Source: Corynebacterium sp. UBA2622
GTDB taxonomy: Bacteria; Actinomycetota; Actinomycetes; Mycobacteriales; Mycobacteriaceae
Assembly (NCBI RefSeq): GCF_002339505.1
Contig: NZ_DDJO01000012.1
Location: forward strand, 96,627-160,626
DNA length: 64,000 nucleotides
Direction of reading: 5' to 3'
Below, piece after piece: positions 30,107 through 38,550 of this stretch (position 1 is its first letter; each line of letters begins with the position of its first letter). The notes beneath the pieces are model-generated. The model saw only the letters and a program-made list of their open reading frames with translations. It did no database searches and had not been told where the DNA came from. The position numbers were made by a program, and so were the translations under genes.

Positions 30107-31306
30107 TTGCCCGAAACGTGGTCCCACCGCGCTGACCTGGCGGAATCGGCCATCGAGGAGCGCCACGCCGCCCGCCTGCTGGGTATCCCCCGCACCAACC
30201 TGGCCCGGGTCGCCTGGCCCCCGAGCTGGAGGGAGACCACCTTCCTGCACTGGCACTACTGGTGGCAGGCCCACTACCTCGAGTGCCTCATCGACGCCGC
30301 CTACCGCCGCTCGACCAAGCTGCGGCGCAGGCGTATCCGCCACACCATCCGCGGGATCTACCTGCGCAGCCGGGGACGACTGACCGCGAACCGCTACTAC
30401 GACGACAAGTCGTGGCTGGCCCTCGCGTGGAACCGCGCCCTCGCGCTCGAGGGCTTCACGCGCACCAAGCAGCTCACGGCCCTCGAATTCGACATCCTCG
30501 AGGGGATCGACCCGAACATGGGCGTGCTGCCGTGGCGGGCGAACGAGACCTTCTACAACGTCCCCTCCAACGGCCCGGCCGCGATCCTCTTCGCCCGCAC
30601 CGGCAGGCTGGACAAGTCCCGCGAGATGGTGGACTGGATCTACGACAACCTCATGGCCGACACCGGCCTGGTGCAGGACGGCATCCGCATGCGCATGCAC
30701 GGCCCCGAGATCGTCGACAAGATCTACACCTACAACCAGGGAACCGTCCTGGGCGCGAGCCTGGAGATCGCCACCGCCCTGCGCCACGACGTCGGACTGG
30801 CGGACGACGAGCCGATCGACTCCTTCGACCACTCCCACCGCGCGGACGCCTCCGTCTTCTACATCACCCACATCCGCGCCCTGGTGCGCGCCATCGACCG
30901 CAACCTCGCCACGCCGCGAGGGGTGATCATGTGCCCGCCGCACGAGACGCGCGACGGCGACGGGGGGTTGTTCCAGGGCATCCTCGTGCGCTACCTCGCC
31001 GACGTGGCCGTGCGCATGCCGGAGGACAGCCGGGAAAACCTCGCGACGAAGCAGCTCGCGGCGCGCCTCGTCATGGCCTCCGCGGAGTCGCTCTGGGAGC
31101 ACCGCCTGGAGGTCGACGGCCTGCCGATCTTCGCCTCGGACTGGACGGAGGACGCGCGGCTGCCGCACAACTACGGGGTGGGGCCGTCGTCGATCAGCGA
31201 GGCCGTGGGGCTCGTGCGCATCGACGAGCGGGACCTGTCGGTGCAGCTCGCGGGATGGATGCTGCTCGAGGCCGCGGCGAAAGTGGCGGCTGCGAACGCC
31301 CGGTAA
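30107..31306 (+). CDS. Glycoside hydrolase family 76 protein
   Basis: A 399-residue GH76-type protein (alpha-1,6-mannanase family). The catalytic pair of Asp is in RYYDDKSWLALAW (about residues 99-111), and the toroid repeats carry ANETFYNVPSNGPAAI and YTYNQGTVLGA. No signal peptide is visible, so it looks cytoplasmic, odd for a mannanase. I choose TTG 30107: GGAGAGAAGG precedes it, and a TATACAT -10 (30069-30075) would swallow the ATG at 30074. It may act on mannosyl lipids or a storage sugar; substrate unknown. Precedes fba. Confidence 0.8.
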   Translation: MPETWSHRADLAESAIEERHAARLLGIPRTNLARVAWPPSWRETTFLHWHYWWQAHYLECLIDAAYRRSTKLRRRRIRHTIRGIYLRSRGRLTANRYYDDKSWLALAWNRALALEGFTRTKQLTALEFDILEGIDPNMGVLPWRANETFYNVPSNGPAAILFARTGRLDKSREMVDWIYDNLMADTGLVQDGIRMRMHGPEIVDKIYTYNQGTVLGASLEIATALRHDVGLADDEPIDSFDHSHRADASVFYITHIRALVRAIDRNLATPRGVIMCPPHETRDGDGGLFQGILVRYLADVAVRMPEDSRENLATKQLAARLVMASAESLWEHRLEVDGLPIFASDWTEDARLPHNYGVGPSSISEAVGLVRIDERDLSVQLAGWMLLEAAAKVAAANAR

Positions 31307-31356
31307 AGAAGGCATACTGGGGGTTGTACGCAACTCGCAAACCGGAGGTTTCCAGC

Positions 31357-32391
31357 ATGCCCATTGCCACCCCAGAGGTCTACAACGCGATGTTCGACCG
31401 CGCGAAGGAGCAGGGTTTCGCCTTCCCGGCGATCAACTGCACCTCGTCGGAGACCATCAACGCGGCCATCAAGGGTTTCGCCGAGGCTGAGTCCGACGGC
31501 ATCATCCAGTTCTCCCTCGGCGGTGCCGAGTTCGGCTCGGGCCTGGCGCTGAAGGACAAGGTTATCGGCGCCCAGGCGCTCGCGGCGTTCGCCCACGAGG
31601 TGGCGGACCACTACGACATCAACATTGCGCTGCACACCGATCACTGCCAGAAGGACAAGCTCGACGAGTACGTCCGCCCGCTCATGGCCATTTCCCAGGA
31701 GCGCGTCGACCGCGGTGAGCTGCCCCTGTTCCAGTCCCACATGTGGGACGGCTCCGCCATCCCGATCGATGAGAACCTCGAGATCGCCCAGGAGCTGCTG
31801 GAGAAGGCGCGCCGGGCCAACATCATCCTCGAGGTCGAGATCGGCGTCGTCGGTGGCGAGGAGGACGGCATCGAGGCGAAGGCCGGTGCGAACCTCTACA
31901 CCTCCCAGGAGGACTTCGAGAAGACCATCGACGCCATCGGCACCGGTGAGAAGGGCCGCTACCTGCTTGCCGCGACCTTCGGCAACGTCCACGGCGTGTA
32001 CAAGCCGGGCAACGTGAAGCTGCGTCCCGAGGTGCTCGACATGGGCCAGAAGGCGGCCGTCGCAAAGCTCGGGCTCAACGAGGGCGACAAGCCCTTCGAC
32101 TTCGTCTTCCACGGCGGGTCCGGCTCCGAGAAGGAGAAGATCGAGGAGTCCCTGCGCTACGGCGTGATCAAGATGAACGTCGACACCGACACCCAGTACG
32201 CGTTCACCCGCCCGATCGCCTCGCACATGTTCGAGAACTACGACGGAGTGCTCAAGATTGACGGAGAGGTGGGCAACAAGAAGGCCTACGACCCGCGTTC
32301 CTACCTCAAGAAGGCGGAGCAGTCCATGTCGGAGCGCGTCATCGAGGCGTGCCACGACCTGCACTCCGTGGGTTCCTCCCTGAACAAGTAA
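31357..32391 (+). CDS. fba: Fructose-bisphosphate aldolase, class II
   Basis: A 344-residue zinc aldolase of glycolysis and gluconeogenesis, cleaving fructose 1,6-bisphosphate. Zinc ligands include LHTDHCQKD (His about 92 and 95), EVEIGVVGGEEDG and the HGGSGS phosphate loop (about 250); NVDTDTQYAFTR is the C-terminal signature. Strong ribosome-binding site CGGAGG 9 nt before the ATG. Own promoter region with a CATACT -10 (31313-31318). Length as in C. glutamicum Fda. Confidence 0.96.
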   Translation: MPIATPEVYNAMFDRAKEQGFAFPAINCTSSETINAAIKGFAEAESDGIIQFSLGGAEFGSGLALKDKVIGAQALAAFAHEVADHYDINIALHTDHCQKDKLDEYVRPLMAISQERVDRGELPLFQSHMWDGSAIPIDENLEIAQELLEKARRANIILEVEIGVVGGEEDGIEAKAGANLYTSQEDFEKTIDAIGTGEKGRYLLAATFGNVHGVYKPGNVKLRPEVLDMGQKAAVAKLGLNEGDKPFDFVFHGGSGSEKEKIEESLRYGVIKMNVDTDTQYAFTRPIASHMFENYDGVLKIDGEVGNKKAYDPRSYLKKAEQSMSERVIEACHDLHSVGSSLNK

Positions 32392-32404
32392 CGCCCGCTT
32401 ATCG

Positions 32405-32436
32405 ACGTCCCGCCGGCCCGCCCGGTGGGACGTTTT
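32405..32436 (+). terminator. Terminator of fba
   Basis: A 12-bp stem with one G-T pair (32405-32416 with 32422-32433), followed by TTTT. Confidence 0.8.
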
Positions 32437-32467
32437 GCGTTGCCGGGCGGCGGGCTAGTCTAAGCCC

Positions 32468-33640
32468 ATGGCCAAGACACGAATGGGCACCCGGGACCGC
32501 CTGCGGCAAATCGACAGCTCCATCCACGCGCGCGTGACCCGCGTGCGAAACCGGCTGCTCCCCATCACCCAGATCGCCGTCGCCGCCGGCTTCGCGTTCT
32601 GGATAGCCTCCCACGTCTTCGGCCACAAGCAGCCCTTCTTCGCGCCGATCTCCGTCATCATCGTCATCGGCATGATGGGCGGCGAGCGCATCCAGAAGGC
32701 CCTGGACATCTCCATCGGTTGCATCTTGGGCGTGCTGGTGGGGGACCTCATCTTCGCCCACATCGGCAAGGGAGGGTGGCAGATTGCCGTCATCGTGGGC
32801 GGCTCCCTGCTCATCGCGTCGTTCTTCTCCAAGTCGCAGCTGGTGAGCAACCAGGTGGCCATCGGCTCGATTCTCATCGCCACGATCATGCCGCCCGGGG
32901 GGGAGGTCACCGGGCTGGACCGCACGGTGGACGCCATCATCGGTTCGGTGGTGGCAATGCTCACCCTCGCGCTCATCCCGCAGTGGCCCATGTCGCGCGC
33001 CCGATCGGAAATCGCGGAGGTCCTGGGGCTCATGTCCTCCGTGCTCGACGACGTCGCGGAGGGCCTGAGGACCGGCGACGAGAAAACGATCACCGACGCC
33101 CTCGAGGCGATCCGCGACAGCCAGCACGATGTCGACGACATGGCCAGCGCCATCCGCTCGGGGCAGGAGTCCGCCAAGCTGTCACCGTTCCTCTGGGGGG
33201 CGCGACGCTACCTCCAGTCCCTCAACCGGGTGATCCTGCCCATGGACCAGGCGGTGCGCAGCACCCGCGTGCTCGCCCGGCGGGCGCACGTCCTGTGCGA
33301 GGACAACGACCGCGTCACACCCGCGCAGGTGGAGATCATCGACTCCCTCGCCCAGATCTGTCTGGACATCTCGGAGGTCTACGAGGTGCGGGCCCGCCGC
33401 ATTCCCGCGAGCGTCATCCCGGATGCCGTCAACGAACTGCGCGCCCTGGGCCATGCTGCCGGCATGGACGTGGTGGAGAACGGGGCGGTGCTCTCCGCCT
33501 ACGTCATCCTCGCCCAGTCCCGCTCCATCATTGTCGACCTGCTCCAGGTGTGCGGCATGTCCCGCGAATCCGCCGTGGCCGTGCTCGTCCCCACCTCCGA
33601 GACGCCGAAATACCCGCCGGAGATTTACCGCCCGGAGTAG
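32468..33640 (+). CDS. FUSC/aromatic acid exporter-like membrane protein
   Basis: A 390-residue membrane protein of the FUSC/ArAE type. Six helices lie within residues 30-175, including FFAPISVIIVIGMMGGERIQ, the conserved second-helix pattern of the family, followed by a long cytoplasmic helical domain (about 180-390). Such proteins export aromatic acids or are of unknown role. TAGTCT (32456-32461) ends 6 nt before the ATG, a leaderless arrangement. Monocistronic between two terminators. Confidence 0.78.
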   Translation: MAKTRMGTRDRLRQIDSSIHARVTRVRNRLLPITQIAVAAGFAFWIASHVFGHKQPFFAPISVIIVIGMMGGERIQKALDISIGCILGVLVGDLIFAHIGKGGWQIAVIVGGSLLIASFFSKSQLVSNQVAIGSILIATIMPPGGEVTGLDRTVDAIIGSVVAMLTLALIPQWPMSRARSEIAEVLGLMSSVLDDVAEGLRTGDEKTITDALEAIRDSQHDVDDMASAIRSGQESAKLSPFLWGARRYLQSLNRVILPMDQAVRSTRVLARRAHVLCEDNDRVTPAQVEIIDSLAQICLDISEVYEVRARRIPASVIPDAVNELRALGHAAGMDVVENGAVLSAYVILAQSRSIIVDLLQVCGMSRESAVAVLVPTSETPKYPPEIYRPE

Positions 33641-33695
33641 CTGTTCGCGCTGGCGGACCCGGCTGGCGGGTGGGCCGGTGTAGGTGGCGCACGAC

Positions 33696-33726
33696 GAAGC
33701 CCCCGAGCCGGTGGCTCGGGGGCTTC
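33696..33726. terminator. Bidirectional terminator
   Basis: A perfect 14-bp stem (33696-33709 with 33713-33726) and 3-nt loop between the convergent FUSC and PRC-barrel genes. Confidence 0.85.
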
Positions 33727-33760
33727 GCTTAAGGTGCGGGCTTCTTAGGACCCGGCGTGT

Positions 33761-34621
33761 TTAGCGCTTGTCGGCACCGAAGTCGGTGTCCGGGCGGACG
33801 TCGCGGCCACGGACATCGTCGCAGTGACGACCGTTGGTCTCGTCGACAACGTTGCCCTCGGTCTCGATGCGCTCCTTGGCGAGCTCCTCGGAAACGCGCT
33901 CGGTGCTGCGGACGGTGTCCTTGTCGAGGGAGACCTTCTCCACCGGCACGGACTCCTTGCTGACGTTCACGCGCTCCTCGTGGAGGGTGACGGAAGCCTC
34001 GTCGTTGCCGAGGTCACCGCGGAAGTTTGCGCGGTCGGCATCGGTGATGGGCTCGCGGGTCACGCGAACCTCCTCGCGCTCAACCGGAACCTCGACGGTC
34101 TCGGTCTCGTTGACGACGTACTTGCGCAGGCGGACCTGGCCGGTCTCGACGCGCTCCTTGTCGACGTTGAGCTGCTCCTCGGAGCGGACGATGCCGTCGG
34201 TGTTGTCGCGGCGGTCACGGTCGACGACGTCGTGGTCGCGCACCTCGCGGTCACGGTCGACACCGGCAACATCGCGGCGGCCGGTCTCGTAGGTGGTGAC
34301 ATCCTTGGTGCCCTCGAGACCGTAGTGGCGGTAGAACGCCTCCTGGTCCTCATTGGTCAGGTGGCCGTTCTCGTCCAGATCCGGAGCGTCCTTGATGCGG
34401 TCCTTCGGGAAGGCGAGGTGCAGCTCGCCGTCGCGCAGGCTGTGGCCGCGGAGCGGAACGATGGAATCGCCGCCACCGAACATGCCGTGGCTCACGGAAA
34501 CGAAGTCCGGCTGGCCGGAGTTGTCGTTAACGTAGACGTCCTTGACGGAACCGATCTTGTCGCCGTCAACGTCGTAGGCGGTTGCGCGGGCAAGGTCTTC
34601 AATGCGGTTGTAATCAGCCAT
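33761..34621 (-). CDS. PRC-barrel/DUF2382 stress-type protein
   Basis: A 286-residue hydrophilic protein. An N-terminal PRC-barrel (about 1-75: AYDVDGDKIGSVKDVYVND) is followed by an Asp/Arg-rich linker (about 110-140) and a DUF2382 domain (about 150-255) with the repeated pattern of Glu-Arg-Val strands (VRLRKYVVNETETVEVPVEREEVRV). Proteins of this build are common, often desiccation- or stress-induced; biochemical role unknown. AAAGGAG ribosome-binding site upstream of the ATG. An unusually long upstream region (34622-34945) precedes it. Confidence 0.88.
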   Translation of the reverse strand: MADYNRIEDLARATAYDVDGDKIGSVKDVYVNDNSGQPDFVSVSHGMFGGGDSIVPLRGHSLRDGELHLAFPKDRIKDAPDLDENGHLTNEDQEAFYRHYGLEGTKDVTTYETGRRDVAGVDRDREVRDHDVVDRDRRDNTDGIVRSEEQLNVDKERVETGQVRLRKYVVNETETVEVPVEREEVRVTREPITDADRANFRGDLGNDEASVTLHEERVNVSKESVPVEKVSLDKDTVRSTERVSEELAKERIETEGNVVDETNGRHCDDVRGRDVRPDTDFGADKR

Positions 34622-34945
34622 GAGTCGTTGAATCTCCTTTGTCTATGTGCGCGGTATCCACCTCTGCGTCCGGCTGTGGAGCCGGTCGCGGTGCGATCTC
34701 CGCGGTTCATGCGAACAAGGACCAACGTATGCAGGTTTCCGGGGCCGTGCAGCGGGGGTTGACGGATCGGGTCCCGTTACCGAAAAGTTAGTGGAACCGG
34801 CCGGGTACCTTCGGTACAATCCCCCCGTCGTCCCCTCTGAACTGCGAAAACGCGGATAATCTACGCCAACGTTCAGGTTTCTTTAGGCTGGAAACCGGCG
34901 GAAAATAGTGGCATCGAGCGCCTCAAACGGTAGGTGTGATTTAGT
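34622..34945. other. 324-bp intergenic region with no gene
   Basis: No coding frame here has family features or a credible start. It holds the promoter region of the PRC-barrel gene (minus strand). On the plus strand TACAAT (34815-34820) and GATAAT (34855-34860) look like -10 elements with no gene downstream, and on the minus strand TAGATT lies near 34856-34861. A perfect GlxR-type site lies at its far end. It is A/T-richer than its surroundings from about 34855 to 34945. Confidence 0.5.
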
Positions 34946-34950
34946 TCACA
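34935..34950. promoter_or_regulatory. GlxR-type site near PRC-barrel gene
   Basis: TGTGATTTAGTTCACA fits the GlxR/CRP consensus TGTGA-N6-TCACA, and the arms extend to GGTGTGA/TCACACC (34933-34952). It overlaps the stop codon of the unknown gene at 34946 and is about 313 bp before the PRC-barrel ATG. Confidence 0.65.
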
Positions 34951-35869
34951 CCGTGGCTACGGGGCTCAAGTTCACGCTCTGGAGGTCGCGCAAGTGGCGG
35001 TAGAAGGTGACGCGGTCCACAGGGCGGGGCCGTTCCACTCCGTCGATGGAAACGCGGATGCCCACGCCTCCGGACTGCACCGCCCGCCCCGTGAGGACGC
35101 TCCCGGGGTCCACCTGGCCCGGCGCGACGCCCGCCCGGCGGGTGAGCCACCCGCCCAGGGGGAGCCGGGAGAGCCTCTCCAGCTCCTCCGGGGAGCGGCG
35201 ACCCCGCCGGCCACCGGAGGAAAGCGGGGTGACCAGGCGGGTCGCCGCAATGCCCGGGGCGGTGTTCATGGGAACGACCCTCGCGCCGAACGACCCGTGG
35301 AAACGGCCGGATTCCCCCGAATCCTCCCGGAAGAGAAGGACGGCGGAGTCGACGACGATCTCCCCGACGTACTCCTTTCCGGGGTCGATGTTGCTCAGCG
35401 TCGCGGAACCGGCGATCACCTCGGACCGGTCGGTGCGGATGCAGGGGGAGGGCGCAACCTCGGCCTCCACCGCCGCGTCCATCAGCTCGGCCCGGGCCAG
35501 CCCGGCCACGCCCCACACGGCGGCGGCGGCGGAGGTCGGGTCGAGGGGAATGTAGGCCACCTCGGCCCACAGGTAGTCCGCGCGCATCATGCGGGTGAGC
35601 ACGGCGGCGAGCGCGGCATCCGAGCCGGAGACCACCACGCGGAGACGCTCGGCGGGGTGCTGCGGGGCCAACGTGGGCTCACCCATGTGGGCCACGGAGG
35701 GGGAGGCCGCGATCTCGTCGAGGGAGGGTGTCGGGTCCACCGGCAGGAGCTCCCGGGCCGCCTCATCCAGGAACCGCAGGTCCGCGCGGGAGGGCACGGC
35801 GGGAAGTGTGACGTTGGCCGCGCCGTCGATAAGCAATGGCGATGCGCACGCGCAATGGAGGAGCCGCAT
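34946..35869 (-). CDS. Conserved corynebacterial-type protein of unknown function
   Basis: About 307 residues, no recognised domain, no signal peptide or membrane helix. It is rich in Ala/Arg; recognisable segments are LRVVVSGSDAALAAVLTRMMRADYLWAEVAYIPL (about 75-110, a nucleotide-binding-like beta-alpha start) and the basic LSSGGRRGRRSPEELERLSRLPLGG (about 215-240). The first half resembles a diacylglycerol kinase-like fold only vaguely. I choose ATG 35869: TAGCGT (35877-35882) ends 7 nt before it. Its -10 shares bases with that of purA. A GTG at 35878 is the alternative. Confidence 0.72.
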   Translation of the reverse strand: MRLLHCACASPLLIDGAANVTLPAVPSRADLRFLDEAARELLPVDPTPSLDEIAASPSVAHMGEPTLAPQHPAERLRVVVSGSDAALAAVLTRMMRADYLWAEVAYIPLDPTSAAAAVWGVAGLARAELMDAAVEAEVAPSPCIRTDRSEVIAGSATLSNIDPGKEYVGEIVVDSAVLLFREDSGESGRFHGSFGARVVPMNTAPGIAATRLVTPLSSGGRRGRRSPEELERLSRLPLGGWLTRRAGVAPGQVDPGSVLTGRAVQSGGVGIRVSIDGVERPRPVDRVTFYRHLRDLQSVNLSPVATV

Positions 35870-35876
35870 GGCCCTC

Positions 35877-35886
35877 ACGCTACAAT
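35877..35886. promoter_or_regulatory. Overlapping divergent -10 elements
   Basis: On the plus strand TACAAT (35881-35886) is the purA -10. On the minus strand TAGCGT (35877-35882) is the -10 of the unknown gene. The two share two base pairs, so both promoters cannot be occupied at once. Confidence 0.55.
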
Positions 35887-35919
35887 AACGCTGGCAAGCA
35901 CCCTATTTAAGGAGAGGAC

Positions 35920-37209
35920 ATGTCCGCCATCGTCATCGTCGGCGCCCAGTGGGGCGACGAAGGTAAGGGCAAGGCCACGGATATTCTCGGCGGCAAGGTC
36001 GATTACGTCGTGAAGCCGAACGGCGGCAACAACGCGGGTCACACCGTGGTTGTCGGCGGAGAGAAGTACGAGCTGAAGCTTCTCCCGGCGGGTGTGCTCT
36101 CGGAAAACGCCACGCCCATCCTGGGCAACGGCGTGGTGATTAACCTGCAGGCCCTGTTCGAGGAGATCGACGGCCTGGAGGAGCGCGGTGCCAACGCGTC
36201 GCGCCTGCGCATCTCCGGCAACGCGCACCTGGTCGCGCCGTACCACCAGACCCTCGACAGGGTGCAGGAGCGGTTCCTGGGCAAGCGGGCCATCGGAACC
36301 ACCGGCCGCGGCATCGGCCCCGCCTACGCCGACAAGGTTGCGCGCGTGGGCATCCGCACCCAGGACATCTTCGACGAGTCCATCCTGCGCCAGAAGATCG
36401 AGTCGGCGCTGGACGTGAAGAACCAGATGCTGGTGAAGATGTACAACCGCAAGGCCATCTCCGTCGAAGAGGTGATGGACTACTTCATGGGCTACGCCGA
36501 AAGGCTCAAGCCGATGGTCATCGACGCGGAGTACACCCTGAACACGGCACTCGACGAGGGCAGGCACGTGCTCATGGAGGGCGGCCAGGCCACCATGCTC
36601 GACGTCGACCACGGCACCTACCCCTTCGTCACGTCCTCCAACCCGACCGCCGGCGGCGCGTGCGTCGGCGCGGGCATCGGCCCGACGAGGATCACGGCGT
36701 CGCTGGGCATCATCAAGGCGTACACCACCCGCGTCGGCGCGGGCCCGTTCCCCACGGAGCTCTTTGACAAGTGGGGCGACTACCTCCAGGAGGTCGGCGG
36801 CGAGGTGGGCGTCAACACCGGGCGCAAGCGCCGCTGCGGCTGGTACGACTCCGTCATCGCCCGCTACGCCTCGCGTGTCAACGGCTTCACGGACTACTTC
36901 CTGACCAAGCTCGACGTGCTCACCGGCATCGGAGAAATCCCGATCTGCGTGGCCTACGACGTCGACGGCGAGCGTTTCGACGAGATGCCGCCGACGCAGT
37001 CCCAGTTCCACCACGCCGTGCCGATCTTCGAGACGATGCCGGCCTGGGACGAGGACATCACGGGCATCACCGACTTCGACGACCTTCCCCAGAAGGCGAA
37101 GGACTACGTCCTGCGCCTGGAGGAGCTCTCGGGAGCGCCGATGAGCTACATCGGCGTCGGCCCGGGCCGCGACCAGACCATCGTGCGCCACGACGTGATG
37201 CAACGCTGA
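35920..37209 (+). CDS. purA: Adenylosuccinate synthetase
   Basis: A 429-residue GTPase that joins IMP and aspartate in AMP synthesis. The N-terminal P-loop is QWGDEGKGK (residues 9-17), followed by [21 protein letters not shown] and the Asp-binding C-terminal loop are present. AAGGAGAGG precedes the ATG by 5-6 nt. Length normal. It is transcribed away from the unknown gene from an overlapping promoter. Confidence 0.97.
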   Translation: MSAIVIVGAQWGDEGKGKATDILGGKVDYVVKPNGGNNAGHTVVVGGEKYELKLLPAGVLSENATPILGNGVVINLQALFEEIDGLEERGANASRLRISGNAHLVAPYHQTLDRVQERFLGKRAIGTTGRGIGPAYADKVARVGIRTQDIFDESILRQKIESALDVKNQMLVKMYNRKAISVEEVMDYFMGYAERLKPMVIDAEYTLNTALDEGRHVLMEGGQATMLDVDHGTYPFVTSSNPTAGGACVGAGIGPTRITASLGIIKAYTTRVGAGPFPTELFDKWGDYLQEVGGEVGVNTGRKRRCGWYDSVIARYASRVNGFTDYFLTKLDVLTGIGEIPICVAYDVDGERFDEMPPTQSQFHHAVPIFETMPAWDEDITGITDFDDLPQKAKDYVLRLEELSGAPMSYIGVGPGRDQTIVRHDVMQR

Positions 37210-37294
37210 CATTCGCCCGCCGCCACCTTTTCGCTCCCGCCGCGCCCTGCGTTAGGGTGTGGTGGATATTTCAGCGAAAGGTGCAGACAACCAC

Positions 37295-38377
37295 ATGATC
37301 TCGGCAGAAAACAACCAGGTGCTCATCCTGGGGAGCGGGATGCTGGCGGAGGAGCTCGCGTCCTCGTTTCGCCGCCTCGGGTTCGTGCCCGTCGTGGGCA
37401 GCGTCAAGCTCGGCACCGCCCTCGGCGTCCCCGAGGGCGTGCGCCCCGCGCTGACCGTGGTGTGCGAGCCCGCCCCCGCCGACCAGCTGGCCGAGCTGGA
37501 GGCCGCGACCGGCACCGAGCTCATCCCCTCCGTCGAGGCCTGCCGCATCACCCGCAACCGGGAGGGCATCCGGCGCACCGCCGCCGAGGAGCACGGGCTG
37601 CCCACCATGGCGTACGAGTTTGTCAGCACCTTCGATGACCTGGAGCCCTGCGCTGACCGGGTGGGGTACCCGTGCGTCGTGAAGCCCTGCACCTCGACCG
37701 GGGGAGAGGGCCAGACCGTGGTCACCGGCCCCCAGGACCTCGCGGCGGCGTGGGAGAAGGCCTATGACCCGGAGCGCGACGGCCGCGTGGCGGTGGAACG
37801 CTACGTCAACTTCGACTACGAGTGCACCATCCTCACCGCCCGCTCCATCGACCCGGTGACGGGGCACCTGTCGACGTGGTTCTGCGAGCCCATCGGCACC
37901 CGCCACGAGCAGGGCCGCCTAGTGGAGACGTGGCAACCCGCGCCCCTGTCAACGGCGGCGATGGAGAACGCCCGCTCGATCGCGGCGCGCATCTCGGGCG
38001 CGATCGGGGTGCAGGGGATCTACGCGATCGACCTATTCGTCGACGGCGACGAGGTCTACTTCTCGCAGGTCAGCCCGCGCCCGAGCCTCGACGGGATGAT
38101 CACGGGGGCGACGCAGCGCATCAACGAGTTCGACCTGCACGCCCGCGCGGTCCTGGGGCTGCCCATCGATGTCACCCTCGTTTCCCCGGGGGCCGCGCGC
38201 TACGTTCCGGCCGGGGATGTGGGGCGCGCCGGGCTCGCCCGGGCGATGGCCGTGGAGGAGACCGGGATCGTTTTCGTGGGGGACACCGTCATGGTCCGCT
38301 CCACCGCGGACACGGTCGGAGAGGCCCGGGAACGCGCGGCGCGCGCCGCGGAGGCGTTGGCGGAGGTGCCGGTGTAG
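37295..38377 (+). CDS. purT: PurT-like ATP-grasp enzyme
   Basis: A 360-residue ATP-grasp protein closest to formate-dependent GAR transformylase PurT. Matching blocks are ITRNREGIRRTAAEEHGLPT, VGYPCVVKPCTSTGGEGQT and DGDEVYFSQVSPRPS. It is about 30 residues shorter than E. coli PurT and lacks the GSGELGK glycinamide loop (here GSGMLAEE), the PEIEAI segment and the C-terminal GKP...RRLGV motif. GAR binding is therefore questionable and the name provisional. AAAGG precedes the ATG at 37295; a TAGGGT -10 lies at 37253-37258. Confidence 0.75.
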   Translation: MISAENNQVLILGSGMLAEELASSFRRLGFVPVVGSVKLGTALGVPEGVRPALTVVCEPAPADQLAELEAATGTELIPSVEACRITRNREGIRRTAAEEHGLPTMAYEFVSTFDDLEPCADRVGYPCVVKPCTSTGGEGQTVVTGPQDLAAAWEKAYDPERDGRVAVERYVNFDYECTILTARSIDPVTGHLSTWFCEPIGTRHEQGRLVETWQPAPLSTAAMENARSIAARISGAIGVQGIYAIDLFVDGDEVYFSQVSPRPSLDGMITGATQRINEFDLHARAVLGLPIDVTLVSPGAARYVPAGDVGRAGLARAMAVEETGIVFVGDTVMVRSTADTVGEARERAARAAEALAEVPV

Positions 38378-38425
38378 GCGCGGTCTCGGGTGCGCCACCT
38401 GCGGATACGTCACTGCGGGGTTTAA

Positions 38426-38445
38426 CCTGTGACCTTGTTCACAGG
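38426..38445. promoter_or_regulatory. GlxR site upstream of pta
   Basis: TGTGACCTTGTTCACA is a perfect GlxR half-site pair, extended to CCTGTGA/TCACAGG. It lies about 30 bp upstream of a TAGACT -10 (38476-38481), an activator-like position. GlxR is the CRP-type cAMP regulator of corynebacteria. Confidence 0.75.
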
Positions 38446-38550
38446 TATTTTGCTATCCGAAAGTTATCACCCGGTTAGACTGGGGCCGAGTTTGTTCGTC
38501 CCGCCCGTGCCCCGCCTTACCTGCGGGGCGCGGAACCGAAAGGTTGATAA

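Noticed and set aside
34800..34860. C-rich stretch resembling a 6C RNA, with a small GTACC hairpin
   Set aside because: Only one C6 run and no pair of C-loop hairpins; not enough for the 6C RNA family.
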